From: Rhodococcus sp. 06-235-1A
GTDB taxonomy: Bacteria > Actinomycetota > Actinomycetes > Mycobacteriales > Mycobacteriaceae
Assembly (NCBI RefSeq): GCF_002258785.1
Contig: NZ_NOYI01000013.1
Location: forward strand, 124,001 to 188,000
Reading direction: 5' to 3'
DNA: 64,000 bases
Under the pieces are notes generated by a model. That model saw nothing but the letters and a program-made list of their open reading frames with translations. It was not told the origin of the DNA and searched no databases. Shown piece by piece: positions 18,601-30,541 of this stretch. Both the position numbers and the translations under genes were made by a program. Every line of letters starts with the position of its first letter. Position 1 is the first letter of the stretch.

Positions 18601-19803
18601 GATGTCGGTGCGCAGGGTTCCGCGCGGGACGCCCCATCGATCCTCGACGAATTCACGATCGGCGTCGTTGACCACCGACCGTTGCCCCGGCAACCCCGGG
18701 CCCATGTAGCCCATTTCCCGTCCGCCCATGGCGTTCGGTTGCCCGGTCAGAGAGAAGGGTCCGCTACCCGTCCTGCAGATGGCGCCGGTGGCGAGATGCA
18801 GGTTGCACAGCGCGTTGGTGTTCCAGGTTCCGTGGGTCGACTGATTGAGTCCCATGGTCCAGCAGCTCATCCAGTTCTTCGCAGCACCGATCATCTCGGC
18901 CGCACTACGGAGGTCCTTCTCGTCGAGACCCGTTGCAGCACAGACCTTCTCCGGGGTGTACTCGGCGAGGAACTCCGGCATCGCGTCCCACCCGTCGGTG
19001 AACTCCGTGATGAACTCGGGGTCGATGTCGCCGTTCTCCACGATGAGTGCGAGCAACCCGTTGAGCAGGGCGAGGTCCGATCCCGGCTCGAGCTTGAGGT
19101 GCAGGTGTGCCTTGTCCGCGGTGGCGGTACGGCGCGGGTCGACGACGATCAGCGTGGCACCGGCCTTGACCCGGTCCATCATCCGCAGAAACAGAATGGG
19201 ATGGCAGTCGGCCATGTTGGACCCGATGACGAGGAAGACGTCGGCATGGTCGAAGTCCTCGTAGGACCCAGGTGGTCCGTCGGCACCCAACGATTGCTTG
19301 TATCCGGTTCCCGCACTTGCCATGCACAGCCGGGAGTTCGACTCGATCTGGTTGGTGCCGATGAACCCCTTGGCCAGTTTGTTCGACAGGTACTGAGCCT
19401 CGATCGACATCTGTCCTGACACGTACAGGGCGACTGCATCGGGGCCGTGTTCGTCGATGATGGTTCGGAGCCGCAGTGCGGTGTCGTTGATCGCAACCGC
19501 GGTGTCCATGCTCTCCGGGCGCTCGCCGCGGCGGTGCCGAACCCGAGCCTTGTCGAGCCGCCCGGGACCGGCGAGCATGTCCGCTGTGGTCGTTCCCTTG
19601 GTGCAGAGGCGGCCGAAGTTGGCCGGGTGAGACTTGTCGCCGACGGACTTGGTGACGACGGGCCTGCTCGAGCTCGCATCGGAGGACGTGGAAAGGCCGC
19701 CGACCTGGAGCACCATGCCGCAACCCACGCCGCAGTACGCGCAGAGCGTCTTCACCGTGGTGACCATGGGTTCCACAGTGCCCGGCCCAGGGTGCGCGGT
19801 CAT
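15637..19803 (-). CDS. Assimilatory nitrate reductase fused to flavodoxin/NADPH-reductase module
   Basis: 1388 residues. Residues 1-740 form a molybdopterin oxidoreductase: 4Fe-4S ligands CAYCGVGC (21-28) with Cys67 (LCTKG), molybdenum ligand Cys160 ([11 protein letters not shown]), and a C-terminal dinucleotide-binding barrel about 620-735. After a linker, residues 848-985 are a flavodoxin-like FMN domain ([25 protein letters not shown]). Residues about 1020-1388 are a CysJ/cytochrome-P450-reductase-type FAD and NADPH module ([24 protein letters not shown], final Tyr). Electrons can thus pass NADPH-FAD-FMN-FeS-Mo in one chain to reduce nitrate to nitrite. Such fusions are annotated in other actinobacteria. 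A GTG/ATG at 19767 is an alternative start. Confidence 0.92.
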   Translation of the reverse strand: MTAHPGPGTVEPMVTTVKTLCAYCGVGCGMVLQVGGLSTSSDASSSRPVVTKSVGDKSHPANFGRLCTKGTTTADMLAGPGRLDKARVRHRRGERPESMDTAVAINDTALRLRTIIDEHGPDAVALYVSGQMSIEAQYLSNKLAKGFIGTNQIESNSRLCMASAGTGYKQSLGADGPPGSYEDFDHADVFLVIGSNMADCHPILFLRMMDRVKAGATLIVVDPRRTATADKAHLHLKLEPGSDLALLNGLLALIVENGDIDPEFITEFTDGWDAMPEFLAEYTPEKVCAATGLDEKDLRSAAEMIGAAKNWMSCWTMGLNQSTHGTWNTNALCNLHLATGAICRTGSGPFSLTGQPNAMGGREMGYMGPGLPGQRSVVNDADREFVEDRWGVPRGTLRTDIGGGTIEMFSKLAAGEIKACWIICTNPVASVANRTTVIDGLERAELVITQDAFADTETNGYADVVLPAALWTEAEGVMVNSERNLTLFQPAVEAPGGALPDWKIIADMACALGYSEAFTYTSAEEVFEEIKQFWNPDTGYDIRGVTYERLRENPLQWPCPPDGTATRSPIRYLNDGVSQRQRVCEDGSIPALSFPTPSGRAQFFARPSMVPAEMPDDDYPFLLNTGRLPHQWHTMTKTGKVAKLNKLDSGPFVEVHPLDADRLGVVDGDSVEVASRRGRAVLPAVVTDRVLPGNCFAPFHWNDEFGENLAINAVTNDAIDPYSQQPEFKACAVTLTRVAAAEKASPMGDDGATDPVDALATIVGRPARPSEPLTTIEQRYIAGLLEGLGSEAGRSAAGTPTLPSQTPLSPETHAWLDGVLAGLFSRRPDTHGATSGMSAETAAPGRPVLLLWASQTGTAEEYAQSCLSHLRGAGLTIIEHSMDTFTVDRLPAEADVLIVSSTTGDGEAPDNGATFWDSLVAESTPKLSGTRYAVLAFGDSSYADFCGHGRRMDERLAELGAERLLERVDCEPDYESEAAAWLDAVVDRLRRDDNTTAEAPVESTERIVPQPRVEPERYSKKSPLVTTLVRNRVLTARGSIKDVRQFGFHLPDGTLEYEVGDALGVWPRNSDAYVDEWLEATGLDSDEAVDLAGHGSMSLRTALSSHLEIARATPDLLKFVHRRTADDDLEAMLHPDNKHALFDWMWGRQSIDVLAAHPVRASVTDWLGVLKPLQPRLYSISSSPKENPNEVQVTVSAVRYNVHGVPRRGVCSTYLADHASNDEVGIFVQKTSHFKPPDDPNTPMIMVGPGTGVAPFRAFLHERRALGHTGPNWLFFGEQHADTDFYYRDELTEMLGDGSLNRLDVAFSRDQKDKVYVQDRMREHGAELWNWIHRGAHFYVCGDASRMAKDVDAALKGVVAQHGKLAPSSAEAYVKALAAEKRYVRDVY

Positions 19804-20027
19804 TACACGTCAGTTAGCCGGATATGACGTTGTCCTCACCATGCTCCGCCGGATCGGGTGAAGTTGTGCTCCGGTGTGCGTCGGTGCCGGTCGGGAGGTA
19901 ACACGAACTTTCTGCTTCGCGATTGGTACTCGAACGTTATTCATCGAACGGGCTGTCGACTGGAGTGTCCGATTTTCCGCTGGCACAATCGTCCGGGTCG
20001 GGCTCGAAGTGGGAAGTGGTGTGGTTC

Positions 20028-21221
20028 ATGAGGGTGTATCGCGGATTCGTACTCGCCGCGGTGGGAGTGGTTGCTTCGGTGGCAGTCCTGTCGGGATGTA
20101 GTTCTGCATCGGACATCTCCGAACCGTCGGTGCCGATCGATTCCAACCCGATGACCGAGCTGATGAAGCCGAAGCTGACCTCGAGCGTCCTCGACGGAGC
20201 CGTCGGATTCTCGCCGGCGGACTCGGTGACCGTCTCGGTCGCCGACGGCAAATTGTCCTCCGTGACGATGCTCAACCCGGAGGGCGAGCCGGTCTCGGGC
20301 GCGATTTCGCCCGACGGATTGTCGTGGACCAATACCGAACCGCTCGGCTACGACCGCGAATACCGCGTCCAGGCCGACGCGTACGGACTCGGGGGAGCGT
20401 CGAGCACGGTCACCAGTTTCACCACCAGCCAGCCCGGAAACTTCACCAAGCCCTACGTACTGCCGAACCCCGGCGACATCGTGGGTATCGGGCAGCCCGT
20501 CGCGGTTCAGTTCGACGAACCGATCACCGACAAGATTGCCGCGCAGAACGCGATCACCGTCACCACGACGCCGGCCGTCGAAGGCGCGTTCTATTGGGTC
20601 AACAACAAAGAGGTTCGTTGGCGACCACAGAACTACTGGGCACCCGGCACCAAGGTCGACGTGGCGGTGAACGTGTACGGGCGTGACCTCGGTGACGACA
20701 TCTACGGTCAGGAGAACGCGACGACATCGTTCACGATCGGTGATGCCGTCATCGCCACCGCCGACGACAACACCAAGCAGGTGACGTTCAACGTCAACGG
20801 CCAGGACGTCATCACCATGCCGACGTCGATGGGCAAGGACAGCACCCCGACCGACAACGGCGTCTACATCATCGGTGACCGTTTCGAGCACCTCGTGATG
20901 GATTCTTCGACGTACGGCGTGCCGGTGAACTCGTCCACCGGATACCGAACGCCCGTCGATTGGGCGACGCGAATGTCCTACAGCGGCATCTTCTTCCACT
21001 CCGCACCGTGGTCGGTGGGGCAACAGGGGTACTCGAACGCCTCGCACGGTTGCCTGAATCTGAGCCCCACCAATGCCAAGTGGGTCTACGACAACACCAA
21101 GCGCGGCGACATCGTCGTCGTGAAGAACACCGTCGGTGGAACGCTGTCGGGTACCGACGGCCTCGGTGATTGGAACATCCCGTGGGACGAGTGGAAAGCG
21201 GGCAACGCCACCACGGTCTGA
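20028..21221 (+). CDS. L,D-transpeptidase lipoprotein (LdtMt2-like)
   Basis: 397 residues. The lipoprotein signal peptide ends VAVLSGC (Cys24), followed by two immunoglobulin-like domains and a C-terminal YkuD catalytic domain. The active-site motif SHGCLNL contains His340 and Cys342. These enzymes form 3-3 crosslinks in mycobacterial-type peptidoglycan and resist most penicillins. The ATG at 20028 begins the signal peptide; the longer open frame upstream has no signal and was rejected. An M23 endopeptidase gene converges 19 bp away, making a small wall-remodelling pair. Confidence 0.93.
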   Translation: MRVYRGFVLAAVGVVASVAVLSGCSSASDISEPSVPIDSNPMTELMKPKLTSSVLDGAVGFSPADSVTVSVADGKLSSVTMLNPEGEPVSGAISPDGLSWTNTEPLGYDREYRVQADAYGLGGASSTVTSFTTSQPGNFTKPYVLPNPGDIVGIGQPVAVQFDEPITDKIAAQNAITVTTTPAVEGAFYWVNNKEVRWRPQNYWAPGTKVDVAVNVYGRDLGDDIYGQENATTSFTIGDAVIATADDNTKQVTFNVNGQDVITMPTSMGKDSTPTDNGVYIIGDRFEHLVMDSSTYGVPVNSSTGYRTPVDWATRMSYSGIFFHSAPWSVGQQGYSNASHGCLNLSPTNAKWVYDNTKRGDIVVVKNTVGGTLSGTDGLGDWNIPWDEWKAGNATTV

Positions 21222-21240
21222 TCGGTTTCGATCGGGTGGA

Positions 21241-21993
21241 TCAGCTTCGATCGCGGGTTTGATACAGCGAAGGATCGATCCCGAGTGTCTTCAGATACGC
21301 CACCGGTTCGATGCTCGAGCCGTTGTTGCGTACCTCGAAGTGCAGATGCGGTCCGGTCGAGTTTCCGGTGCTGCCGACTGCGCCGAGTACGTCTCCCGGT
21401 GCCACCTGGTCGCCGACCGACACCGCGAGGCTGGACTGATGGCCGTAGTAGGTCTCGGTGTTGCCGCTCTTGACCCGGACGAGCTTGCCGTAGCCGTCAC
21501 CCGCGTCTCCGGCCTGAACGACGGTTCCGCCGGTCACCGCATGGATGGGGGTCCCGCTGTCGGCGGCGAGGTCCACGCCCTGGTGGTACTGCGCGCCGTT
21601 GCCGGTCGGGTTGTTGCGTCCGCCGTAACCCGAGGTGATGCGGTATTTGCCTGCGTCGATCGGGAGCACTGCGCCGCCGAGACCGACTGTCGGCGCTGCG
21701 GTCGGGAGTTCGATCTCGGGCAGGTCGGGAGTGGCTTCGGCCTCGGGTGCCGTGAGCACGTCGCTGTCGAGAACGATGGCTGCGACCTGGTTGATGAGGA
21801 CGCCGGTGGCGTCGAGCACGGCGGCGAGAATCGCGGCCCGTTGCTGGGCGTCCGGCTGGGGGATCGGGATCTGAGGTAGTTCGATCGTGGGTTGAGCGGT
21901 GGCCACCGCTGGGCTGAGCAAGCCGGTTGTGCCGATGCACAGTGCTGCCGACAAGATCGAACCCGCTATGACTCTGTGCAATCTGCGACCCAC
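21241..21993 (-). CDS. Secreted M23-family peptidoglycan endopeptidase
   Basis: 250 residues. The GTG at 21993 is preceded by GAGGAGG 7 nt upstream and starts a clean signal peptide (VGRRLHRVIAGSILSAALCI, with an AVATA-Q cleavage region). After a Pro-rich linker the C-terminal LytM domain shows the zinc ligands YHQGVDLA and PHLHFEV plus the YGHQS and GxTG motifs. It should cut peptide crosslinks outside the membrane. A frame extending to 22092 would precede the signal peptide and is unlikely. An unusually long, structured untranslated leader precedes it. Confidence 0.92.
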   Translation of the reverse strand: MGRRLHRVIAGSILSAALCIGTTGLLSPAVATAQPTIELPQIPIPQPDAQQRAAILAAVLDATGVLINQVAAIVLDSDVLTAPEAEATPDLPEIELPTAAPTVGLGGAVLPIDAGKYRITSGYGGRNNPTGNGAQYHQGVDLAADSGTPIHAVTGGTVVQAGDAGDGYGKLVRVKSGNTETYYGHQSSLAVSVGDQVAPGDVLGAVGSTGNSTGPHLHFEVRNNGSSIEPVAYLKTLGIDPSLYQTRDRS

Positions 21994-22116
21994 TGAAAAG
22001 CCTCCTCGTCTCTGCCCGCCGCACACCCGTCGGATGGGTGAGAGCTGGGCGTCGAACATGTTCGGTGACGCTTCGGGGCACGCTGAACTCACGTAGCAGA
22101 AAACACATGAATCACA

Positions 22117-22145
22117 TTGGTACTTTTCTTCCCCAAAAGTGCCAA
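22117..22145. repeat. Inverted repeat in M23 leader
   Basis: TTGGTACTTTT and AAAAGTGCCAA are 11-bp arms (10 of 11 complementary, the odd position a G-T pair) around a CTTCCCC loop. It lies in an AT-rich patch about 125 bp before the M23 start. It could be an operator or an RNA hairpin. Confidence 0.55.
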
Positions 22146-22269
22146 TAGTTACCGTACGTCACATCAACCCCGCAGGAAACCTGAAAGTTGAATTACAACA
22201 ACGTAATTCGAGGTCAGGGTGGATGCGGGGACCCCAGTGAGGGTGTGGGGGACGGTGAAATGAGCGCAC

Positions 22270-22302
22270 GAAAAAGACCGGCCTCACGAGGAGACCGGCC
22301 TT
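22270..22302 (-). terminator. Rho-independent terminator after tRNA-His
   Basis: On the minus strand AAGGCCGGTCTC pairs with GAGGCCGGTCTT through a short loop, fully paired if G-U pairs are counted, and is followed by a run of T (22275-22271). Confidence 0.75.
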
Positions 22303-22309
22303 GTTCGTA

Positions 22310-22386
22310 TGGGGTGAGTGACGGGACTCGAACCCGCGACACCCAGGATCACAACCTGGTGCTCTACCAGCTGAACTACACCCACC
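22310..22386 (-). tRNA. tRNA-His (anticodon GTG)
   Basis: The cloverleaf folds completely. The anticodon stem-loop is CCAGG-TTGTGAT-CCTGG and the T-arm GCGGGTTCGAGTCCCGT. The acceptor stem begins at the histidine-specific extra G-1 (22386) opposite C73, and CCA is encoded (22312-22310). A possible -10 TAGTAT lies at 22442-22437. Confidence 0.95.
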
Positions 22387-22462
22387 ATGTCCACATCAGC
22401 AGAACCGTTTCCGGCTCTCCATCAGCAGCGTCGACAATACTAGCGGGTTGAATCCGCGGTTG

Positions 22463-23083
22463 CTAATCCGCCCCCGGTTGCGTGTCGAGATCCTGAATAA
22501 CGGCCGCGATGTCGCTGGTAGACGGACCCGGCGGAGCCACGAAGGCCGTCCGGCGGTAGTACTGCAGTTCTTTGATCGACTCCTTGATGTCCGCGAGGGC
22601 GCGGTGTGCAAGGCCCTTGGCCGGCTGTCCGTAGTAGATCCGCGGGTACCACCGTCGGGAAAGTTCCTTGATCGAGCTGACGTCGATCATTCGGTAGTGG
22701 AGGTAGGTGTCGAGCGCGGTCATGTCGCGAGAGATGAATCCACGATCGGTCCCGATGGAGTTTCCCGCGAGCGGAACGGTTCCGGCCACCGGGACGTGCT
22801 CCTTGATGTACGCGAGCACACGCTGCTCGGCCTCCTCCAGAGTCACCGTCGACGCGCGCACCTCGTCGGTCAAGCCCGACTTGGCGTGCATGTCGGTGAC
22901 GACGGCAGGCATGTTCGCCAACGCGTCGTCGTCGGCGTGGATGACGATGTCGACACCCTCCCCGAGGATGTTGAGCTCGCTGTCGGTCACCAGCGCCGCA
23001 ATTTCGATCAGCTTGTCCTTGCTCAGGTCCAAGCCGGTCATTTCACAATCGATCCACACGAGTTTGTCCTGCACGCGCTCCAC
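22463..23083 (-). CDS. orn: Oligoribonuclease
   Basis: 206 residues, DEDDh 3'-5' exonuclease that degrades 2-5 nt RNA and pGpG. It has the [10 protein letters not shown] motif (first D and E), an IEIAALVTD strand, the NSIGTDRGF segment and HRALADI near the C-terminus (catalytic His and last Asp). The GTG at 23083 is used; GTG 23074 is equally close to the domain start. It is divergent from the HerA-like ATPase gene, and tRNA-His follows downstream on the same strand. Confidence 0.95.
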   Translation of the reverse strand: MERVQDKLVWIDCEMTGLDLSKDKLIEIAALVTDSELNILGEGVDIVIHADDDALANMPAVVTDMHAKSGLTDEVRASTVTLEEAEQRVLAYIKEHVPVAGTVPLAGNSIGTDRGFISRDMTALDTYLHYRMIDVSSIKELSRRWYPRIYYGQPAKGLAHRALADIKESIKELQYYRRTAFVAPPGPSTSDIAAVIQDLDTQPGAD

Positions 23084-23168
23084 ACTAGTGCGAGCTGCGA
23101 TGCCGCTAGGGTTTGCGGTGGCGATCGAACCAGTTCAGCACCAGCACACGTTCATGGAGGACGCGGAC

Positions 23169-24893
23169 ATGACAGTCGACCCGACGCAGCCGGCACCCAC
23201 CCTCAGTCCTGCGGAGAGGGCCAAGGCCGCCAAAGCGGCCGCCGTCGAAGCTGCGCGAGTGGCTGCCGAAGCTCTGGCTGCCGCGGACGCCGCCGAGGCC
23301 GAGGCACTTGCCGCGGAACAAGGGTCGACACCGACCGCGAACGGTAAGGCTGCCGAGATTGCCGCCGGTTACGCATCGGCAGGTGCCGCACTGGAATTGG
23401 GAACCGTGGTTCTCGACGGTGTCACCGACCCCGCGGCCCGCATCCGAATCCCGTTGGCCACGTTGAACAGGCACGGTCTCGTCGCCGGAGCCACCGGAAC
23501 CGGAAAGACGAAGACACTGCAGGGCATTGCCGAGCAACTCTCTGCGGCAGGCGTTCCCGTCGTGATGGCCGACGTCAAAGGCGACCTGTCGGGCCTGTCG
23601 AAGCCGGGCGAGGACAACGAGAAGATCCGCAGCCGAGCAGCCGATACCGGTCTCACGGAGTGGGCTCCCGCAGGACATCCGGTGGAGTTCCTGTCCCTCG
23701 GCACCGAAGGAATCGGGGTACCTGTCCGCGCCACCATCACGGCGTTCGGGCCGATTCTGCTCAGCAAAGTGTTGGGACTGAACAACACTCAGGAATCCAC
23801 GCTCGGCTTGATCTTCCACTGGGCCGATTCCCAGGGTCTCGCCCTGCTCGACCTCAATGATCTGCGATCGGTGATCATGCACCTGACCAGTGACGAGGGC
23901 AAGGCCGACCTGAAGGGCATCGGCGGGGTCTCTTCGGCCACAGCAGGTGTGATCCTGCGCGCGCTGGTCAACCTCGAAGCAGACGGCGGTGACACCTTCT
24001 TCGGCGAGCCGGAGCTCGAGACCGAGGACCTACTCCGCGTCGGGCCCGACGGCAGAGGCGTCATCACGCTGTTCGAGCTCGGAGCTCAGGCATCGCGGCC
24101 GGTGATGTTCTCCACGTTCCTGATGTGGGTACTCGCCGACCTGTTCCAGACGCTGCCCGAGGTGGGCGATGTCGACAAGCCCAAGCTCGTCTTCATCTTC
24201 GACGAGGCGCACCTGCTGTTCGCCGACGCCTCGAAAGCTTTTCTGCAGCAGGTGGAGCAGACAGTCAAGCTCATTCGTTCCAAAGGTGTCGGCGTCTTCT
24301 TCTGCACGCAGCTGCCCACCGACGTCCCCAACGACGTTCTCTCACAGCTGGGTGCGAGGATTCAGCACGCTCTGCGCGCCTTCACGCCCGATGATCAGAA
24401 GGCGTTGAACAAGACGGTGCGCACGTACCCCAAGACCGACGCCTACGACCTCGAGAAAGCGCTGACGTCGTTGGGTACCGGTGAGGCGATCGTGACGGTG
24501 CTCTCGGAGAAGGGCGCCCCGACGCCCGTGGCGTGGACGAAGATTCGCCCGCCTCGCTCTCTGATGGACACCATCGGCAACGACGCCATCGCGGCAGCCG
24601 CGTCGTCGAGCACCCTGTCCGTGAAGTACCGCGAGACGATCGATCGCGAGTCGGCCTACGAGCGAATGAACGCGCGCGTGGCGAACGTGCCCGCTCCCGC
24701 CGAGAAGTTCGACATCCCGCCGCTGCCTGCCGACCTGCCCGACCTACCCCCGAGCGAGTCGGAGGGCCCGTCGGCTGCCGAGCGCATCATGGGTAACCCG
24801 GCGGTCAAGAGCTTCCTGCGATCGGCCGCCTCGGCTGCTGGGCGAGAAATCTCGCGCAGCATCTTCGGAACCGGTCGCCGGCGCCGACGCTAG
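23169..24893 (+). CDS. HerA-like ATPase/helicase (DUF853 family)
   Basis: 574 residues, FtsK/HerA-type P-loop ATPase. It has an Ala-rich N-terminal coiled coil (about 17-60), Walker A GATGTGKTKT with Lys113, Walker B FIFDEAH (Asp345-Glu346), and an FFCTQLPTDVP sensor region. The ATG at 23169 has GGAGG 8 nt upstream. The family is widespread in proteobacteria and actinobacteria; its cellular job is not settled, possibly DNA end processing or translocation. No NurA nuclease is adjacent, unlike archaeal herA. The stop shares CTAG with the convergent SDR gene. Confidence 0.88.
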   Translation: MTVDPTQPAPTLSPAERAKAAKAAAVEAARVAAEALAAADAAEAEALAAEQGSTPTANGKAAEIAAGYASAGAALELGTVVLDGVTDPAARIRIPLATLNRHGLVAGATGTGKTKTLQGIAEQLSAAGVPVVMADVKGDLSGLSKPGEDNEKIRSRAADTGLTEWAPAGHPVEFLSLGTEGIGVPVRATITAFGPILLSKVLGLNNTQESTLGLIFHWADSQGLALLDLNDLRSVIMHLTSDEGKADLKGIGGVSSATAGVILRALVNLEADGGDTFFGEPELETEDLLRVGPDGRGVITLFELGAQASRPVMFSTFLMWVLADLFQTLPEVGDVDKPKLVFIFDEAHLLFADASKAFLQQVEQTVKLIRSKGVGVFFCTQLPTDVPNDVLSQLGARIQHALRAFTPDDQKALNKTVRTYPKTDAYDLEKALTSLGTGEAIVTVLSEKGAPTPVAWTKIRPPRSLMDTIGNDAIAAAASSSTLSVKYRETIDRESAYERMNARVANVPAPAEKFDIPPLPADLPDLPPSESEGPSAAERIMGNPAVKSFLRSAASAAGREISRSIFGTGRRRRR

Positions 24894-25693
24894 CCGCCGA
24901 GCTTCTTGTAAAAGCTGCCGATGATCGGTGCGGAGATGCTGCGCGGGCTGTACTGCCCGGCGACCGACATTCCCTTGCTCAGCAGGCCGGGTACGACGCG
25001 CATCTTGTTCTTCGCGAGGCCGTCGAGGGACAGCTTTGCCGTGTAGGCGCTGTCGATCCACAGGAAGTCGGGAACCATCTTGTCGACGATGGAGGCCTCG
25101 GCGGGGTCGGGTGTCTCGGTGCGGACCGGGCCCGGGGCGAGCAGGGTGACGTTGACGTCGGTGCCCGCGAGCTCACCGCGCAGTGACTCCGAGAACGTGT
25201 TGACGAAGGCCTTGGTTGCCGCGTACGTCGCGTTGTTGGGGATGGCCATGTTGCCTGCCGCCGAACCGGTGATGAGGATGCCACCGGCTCCGCGGCCGAT
25301 CATGCCGGGCATGACGGCCAACGTGAGGTCGTGTACCGCAACGGCATTCAATTCGACCTGATCGCGCTCGTACGCCGGGTCCAGACCGGCCACCGGTCCG
25401 AACGTCGCGATACCCGCGTTGTTGCACAGGATGGAGATCTCGCGCTCGGACAACTCGGTGACCAGTGCCTGCCGCTGCTCGCGATTCGACAGATCCGACT
25501 GCCGCACCTCGACGGCAACGCCGTGTTCGGCCGCGAGTTTCGCAGCCAACGCCTCGAGCAGTTCGCCGCGTCGGGCCACGATGATCAGTGCATGACCACG
25601 GGCGGCGAGTTCGGTGGCCAGGGCTTCACCGATTCCGGAGGAAGCTCCGGTGACGACGGCGCGGGCATCTGGGCTGGGCTTCGGCAGGCTCAC
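24890..25693 (-). CDS. SDR-family NAD(P)-dependent oxidoreductase
   Basis: 267 residues, classical short-chain dehydrogenase: TGASSGIGEALA near the N-terminus, NNAG, an active Ser in ITGSAAGN and YAATK. It resembles mycobacterial DltE-like/ketoacyl reductase SDRs whose C-terminus carries the SFYKKLGG tail. The GTG at 25693 starts just before the cofactor motif; the open frame continuing upstream is antisense-like sequence of the fadH region. It lies 23 bp downstream of fadH on the same strand and may share its transcript. Confidence 0.88.
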   Translation of the reverse strand: MSLPKPSPDARAVVTGASSGIGEALATELAARGHALIIVARRGELLEALAAKLAAEHGVAVEVRQSDLSNREQRQALVTELSEREISILCNNAGIATFGPVAGLDPAYERDQVELNAVAVHDLTLAVMPGMIGRGAGGILITGSAAGNMAIPNNATYAATKAFVNTFSESLRGELAGTDVNVTLLAPGPVRTETPDPAEASIVDKMVPDFLWIDSAYTAKLSLDGLAKNKMRVVPGLLSKGMSVAGQYSPRSISAPIIGSFYKKLGG

Positions 25694-25716
25694 GGTGAGA
25701 CAGGCTAGCGGACGGA

Positions 25717-28322
<2,606 letters not shown>

Positions 28323-28368
28323 TAGGTGCACCGCGAAACTCGGATTCCGCGGTCTAGTGTTGGCAACC

Positions 28369-29691
28369 ATGGGAACCCAGCCGGAGGCCGCTGTCGTCGG
28401 AGTCGCAACCACTCGTAGACAGGTCACCGCCTGGGGATTCTGGGATTGGGGCTCGGCTGCATTCAATGCCGTGATTCTCACGTTCGTGTTCTCGGTGTAT
28501 CTCACCGACGCCGTCGGTGACGACCTGCCCGGCTCGATCTCGGCCACCACCTGGTTCAGCTGGTCCATCGCGCTGTCGAGCGTCGTCATCGCGCTCCTCG
28601 CGCCGGTCTGTGGGCAGTACTTCGACGCGCGCGGCAAACGCAGATGGTTGCTGGGAGTATTGACCGCACTGACGGTTGTGGCCATGGCCGGCCTGTTCTT
28701 CGTCCAGGACGACTATCACTATCTCTGGCTCGGCCTCGTGCTGCTCGGTCTCGGATCCATCATGTTCGAATTGGCCAGCATCCCGTACAACTCGATGCTG
28801 CGGCAGGTCTCCACTCCTGAGAACATCGGTCGGGTATCCGGATTCGGTTGGGCGATGGGCTATTTCGGCGGGATCGTGCTGCTGCTCCTGTGCTATCTCG
28901 GCTTCATCGTCGGCGACGGCGACACGCGCGGTTTTCTGGGCCTGAGCACCGATGGCGGTCTGAACATCAGGCTCGTCGCCGTTCTGGCGGCCGTGTGGTT
29001 CGCGGTCTCAGCCATCCCGGTGATGTTCGCGGTTCCCGAAGTTCCCAGGGCCGTTGCCGATCCCGAGGCTGCACGGGCCGGGTTCGCGGAGTCCTATCGC
29101 GTCCTCTTTCGCGACGTGCGTGAGTTGTGGAGTGCAGACCGGCGCGCCGTCTACTACCTGATCGCCAGCGCACTGTTCCGAGACGGACTGGCAGGTGTCT
29201 TCACCTTCGGGGCCGTTCTCGCCGTCAGCGTCTACGGCATCGGCGCGGCGGATGTACTGCTGTTCGGCGTCGCCGCCAATGTCATCGCAGGCCTCGGTGC
29301 CATCGTGGCAGGACGGTTCGACGACAGGATCGGACCGAAGAAGGTCATCGTCTTCTCGCTCACGTCCATGATCGCGGCCGGAACCATTTTGCTGTTCGTG
29401 TCGGGTCCGACGATGTTCTGGATCTTCGGGCTGATCCTGTGCCTGTTCGTGGGGCCCGCGCAATCGTCTGCGCGTACCTTCCTGGCACGACTGGCACCGC
29501 CCGGGCGCGAGGGGCAGTTCTTCGGACTGTTCGCGACGACGGGTCGTGCCGCGTCGTTCCTCGCGCCGTCCCTGTTCGGTCTGTTCGTGTGGATGTTCGA
29601 CGCCGACCGCGCGGGTATCGCCGGGCTGATCGTCGTCCTCGCTGCCGGGCTGCTGGCGTTGCTGAAAGTGCGGGCTCCCGAGCGCGTCTAA
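28369..29691 (+). CDS. MFS transporter, UMF1 (Atg22-like) family
   Basis: 440 residues, about 11-12 helices. Characteristic segments are WGFWDWGSAAFNAVILTFVF near the N-terminus, a GQYFDARGKRRW loop and FELASIPYNSML. Atg22-like/UMF1 proteins are thought to export or recycle small metabolites such as amino acids; the substrate here is unknown. The ATG at 28369 is the first start after the promoter repeats. It is divergent from padR-fadH, so PadR may control it. The stop overlaps the convergent hydrolase by 4 bp. Confidence 0.85.
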   Translation: MGTQPEAAVVGVATTRRQVTAWGFWDWGSAAFNAVILTFVFSVYLTDAVGDDLPGSISATTWFSWSIALSSVVIALLAPVCGQYFDARGKRRWLLGVLTALTVVAMAGLFFVQDDYHYLWLGLVLLGLGSIMFELASIPYNSMLRQVSTPENIGRVSGFGWAMGYFGGIVLLLLCYLGFIVGDGDTRGFLGLSTDGGLNIRLVAVLAAVWFAVSAIPVMFAVPEVPRAVADPEAARAGFAESYRVLFRDVRELWSADRRAVYYLIASALFRDGLAGVFTFGAVLAVSVYGIGAADVLLFGVAANVIAGLGAIVAGRFDDRIGPKKVIVFSLTSMIAAGTILLFVSGPTMFWIFGLILCLFVGPAQSSARTFLARLAPPGREGQFFGLFATTGRAASFLAPSLFGLFVWMFDADRAGIAGLIVVLAAGLLALLKVRAPERV

Positions 29692-30506
29692 ACGGAGTCG
29701 ATACGGGCCAGGATCTCGGCGGTCAGTTCCTCGGGCGCTTCTTCGGGGATCCAGTGCGAGATGCCGTCCAGTTCGACGAATCGGTACGGCGCATCGACGA
29801 ATTCACCGCAGCGCTCCGCTCCCGCTCGACCGATGGCGGTGTCACCATTGCTCCAGACGTAGGTGGTGGGCACGGTCACCGCAGGGAGGTTCGCGAATTC
29901 CCTGGTCATCGCGGCGTACCAACTCGATGCGGCCGTCAGCGCCCCGGGAACGGTGAGATGCCGAACGTATTCGTCGTCGAGGCTGTCCGCACCGAACATC
30001 GCTCTGAGGCGCTGCGCGCCGTTCTCCACCAGAACGCGCTCGGCCTTCTCCGGTTCGCGAAGCAGACCGAAGTACTGCGACCGCTCCTGCTGATCCGGAT
30101 CCTCACGGATGGCCCAGTTGAAGGCCGCCGAATGCGGGACCGACGCCGCCGTCAGAGTGCGCACGCGGTCCGGATGCTCGGCCGCCACGTGCCAGGCGAC
30201 CACCGCACCCCAGTCGTGTCCGACCAGGTGCGCCGACTGCAGATCGAGTGCGTCGAGCAAGCCGAGGATGTCACCGGTGAGTTTCTCGATGCGATAGTGC
30301 TCGACGCCGATCGGGCGGGCACCGGGGGAGTAGCCCCGCTGGTTGGGAGCGATCACGCGACAGCCCGCGGCGACGAGTCCGGGTGTCACTGCGGTCCACG
30401 ACGCGTTGGTCTGCGGAAATCCGTGCAGCGCGACCACCGGGACACCGTCCGTAGGACCCGACACCGCAACGTCGAACATGTACTCGCCGACAGCTACCTC
30501 GGTCAT
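29688..30506 (-). CDS. Alpha/beta hydrolase, epoxide-hydrolase/haloalkane-dehalogenase type
   Basis: 272 residues. HGFP oxyanion motif at 29-32, Asp98 as nucleophile in GHDWGAVVAW (Asp rather than Ser points to epoxide hydrolase or dehalogenase chemistry), and the catalytic His in LDGISHWIPEE. The ATG at 30506 is preferred because AAAGGA sits 5 nt upstream; the ATG at 30512 would overlap it. It lies 35 bp downstream of the TetR gene on the same strand, so the two may be co-transcribed. The substrate is unknown. Confidence 0.87.
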   Translation of the reverse strand: MTEVAVGEYMFDVAVSGPTDGVPVVALHGFPQTNASWTAVTPGLVAAGCRVIAPNQRGYSPGARPIGVEHYRIEKLTGDILGLLDALDLQSAHLVGHDWGAVVAWHVAAEHPDRVRTLTAASVPHSAAFNWAIREDPDQQERSQYFGLLREPEKAERVLVENGAQRLRAMFGADSLDDEYVRHLTVPGALTAASSWYAAMTREFANLPAVTVPTTYVWSNGDTAIGRAGAERCGEFVDAPYRFVELDGISHWIPEEAPEELTAEILARIDSV

Positions 30507-30541
30507 GGACATCCTTTCGCGGCGTCTTCTTCTCGAACGGG

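Larger units (their letters stand above)
21994..22309 (-). other. Gene-free 316-bp leader/promoter region of the M23 gene
   Basis: No coding frame with a sensible start was seen here. Reading towards the M23 gene it holds the tRNA-His terminator (22270-22302), a low-GC patch, an inverted repeat (22117-22145), a small GC hairpin (ACCCATCCGACGGGT near 22030-22045) and a strong ribosome-binding site. Long structured leaders before cell-wall hydrolases are common in actinobacteria. Confidence 0.5.

Noticed and set aside
19898..19913. Possible GlnR nitrogen-control site (GTAAC...) before the nitrate reductase
   Set aside because: Spacing and second half do not match GTnAC-N6-GaAAC on either strand.
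21994..22116. c-di-AMP (ydaO-type) riboswitch in the M23 leader
   Set aside because: Only fragments such as CCGAAC and CAGCTCTCACC resemble the consensus; the expected GGGGTGAA elements are not in order.
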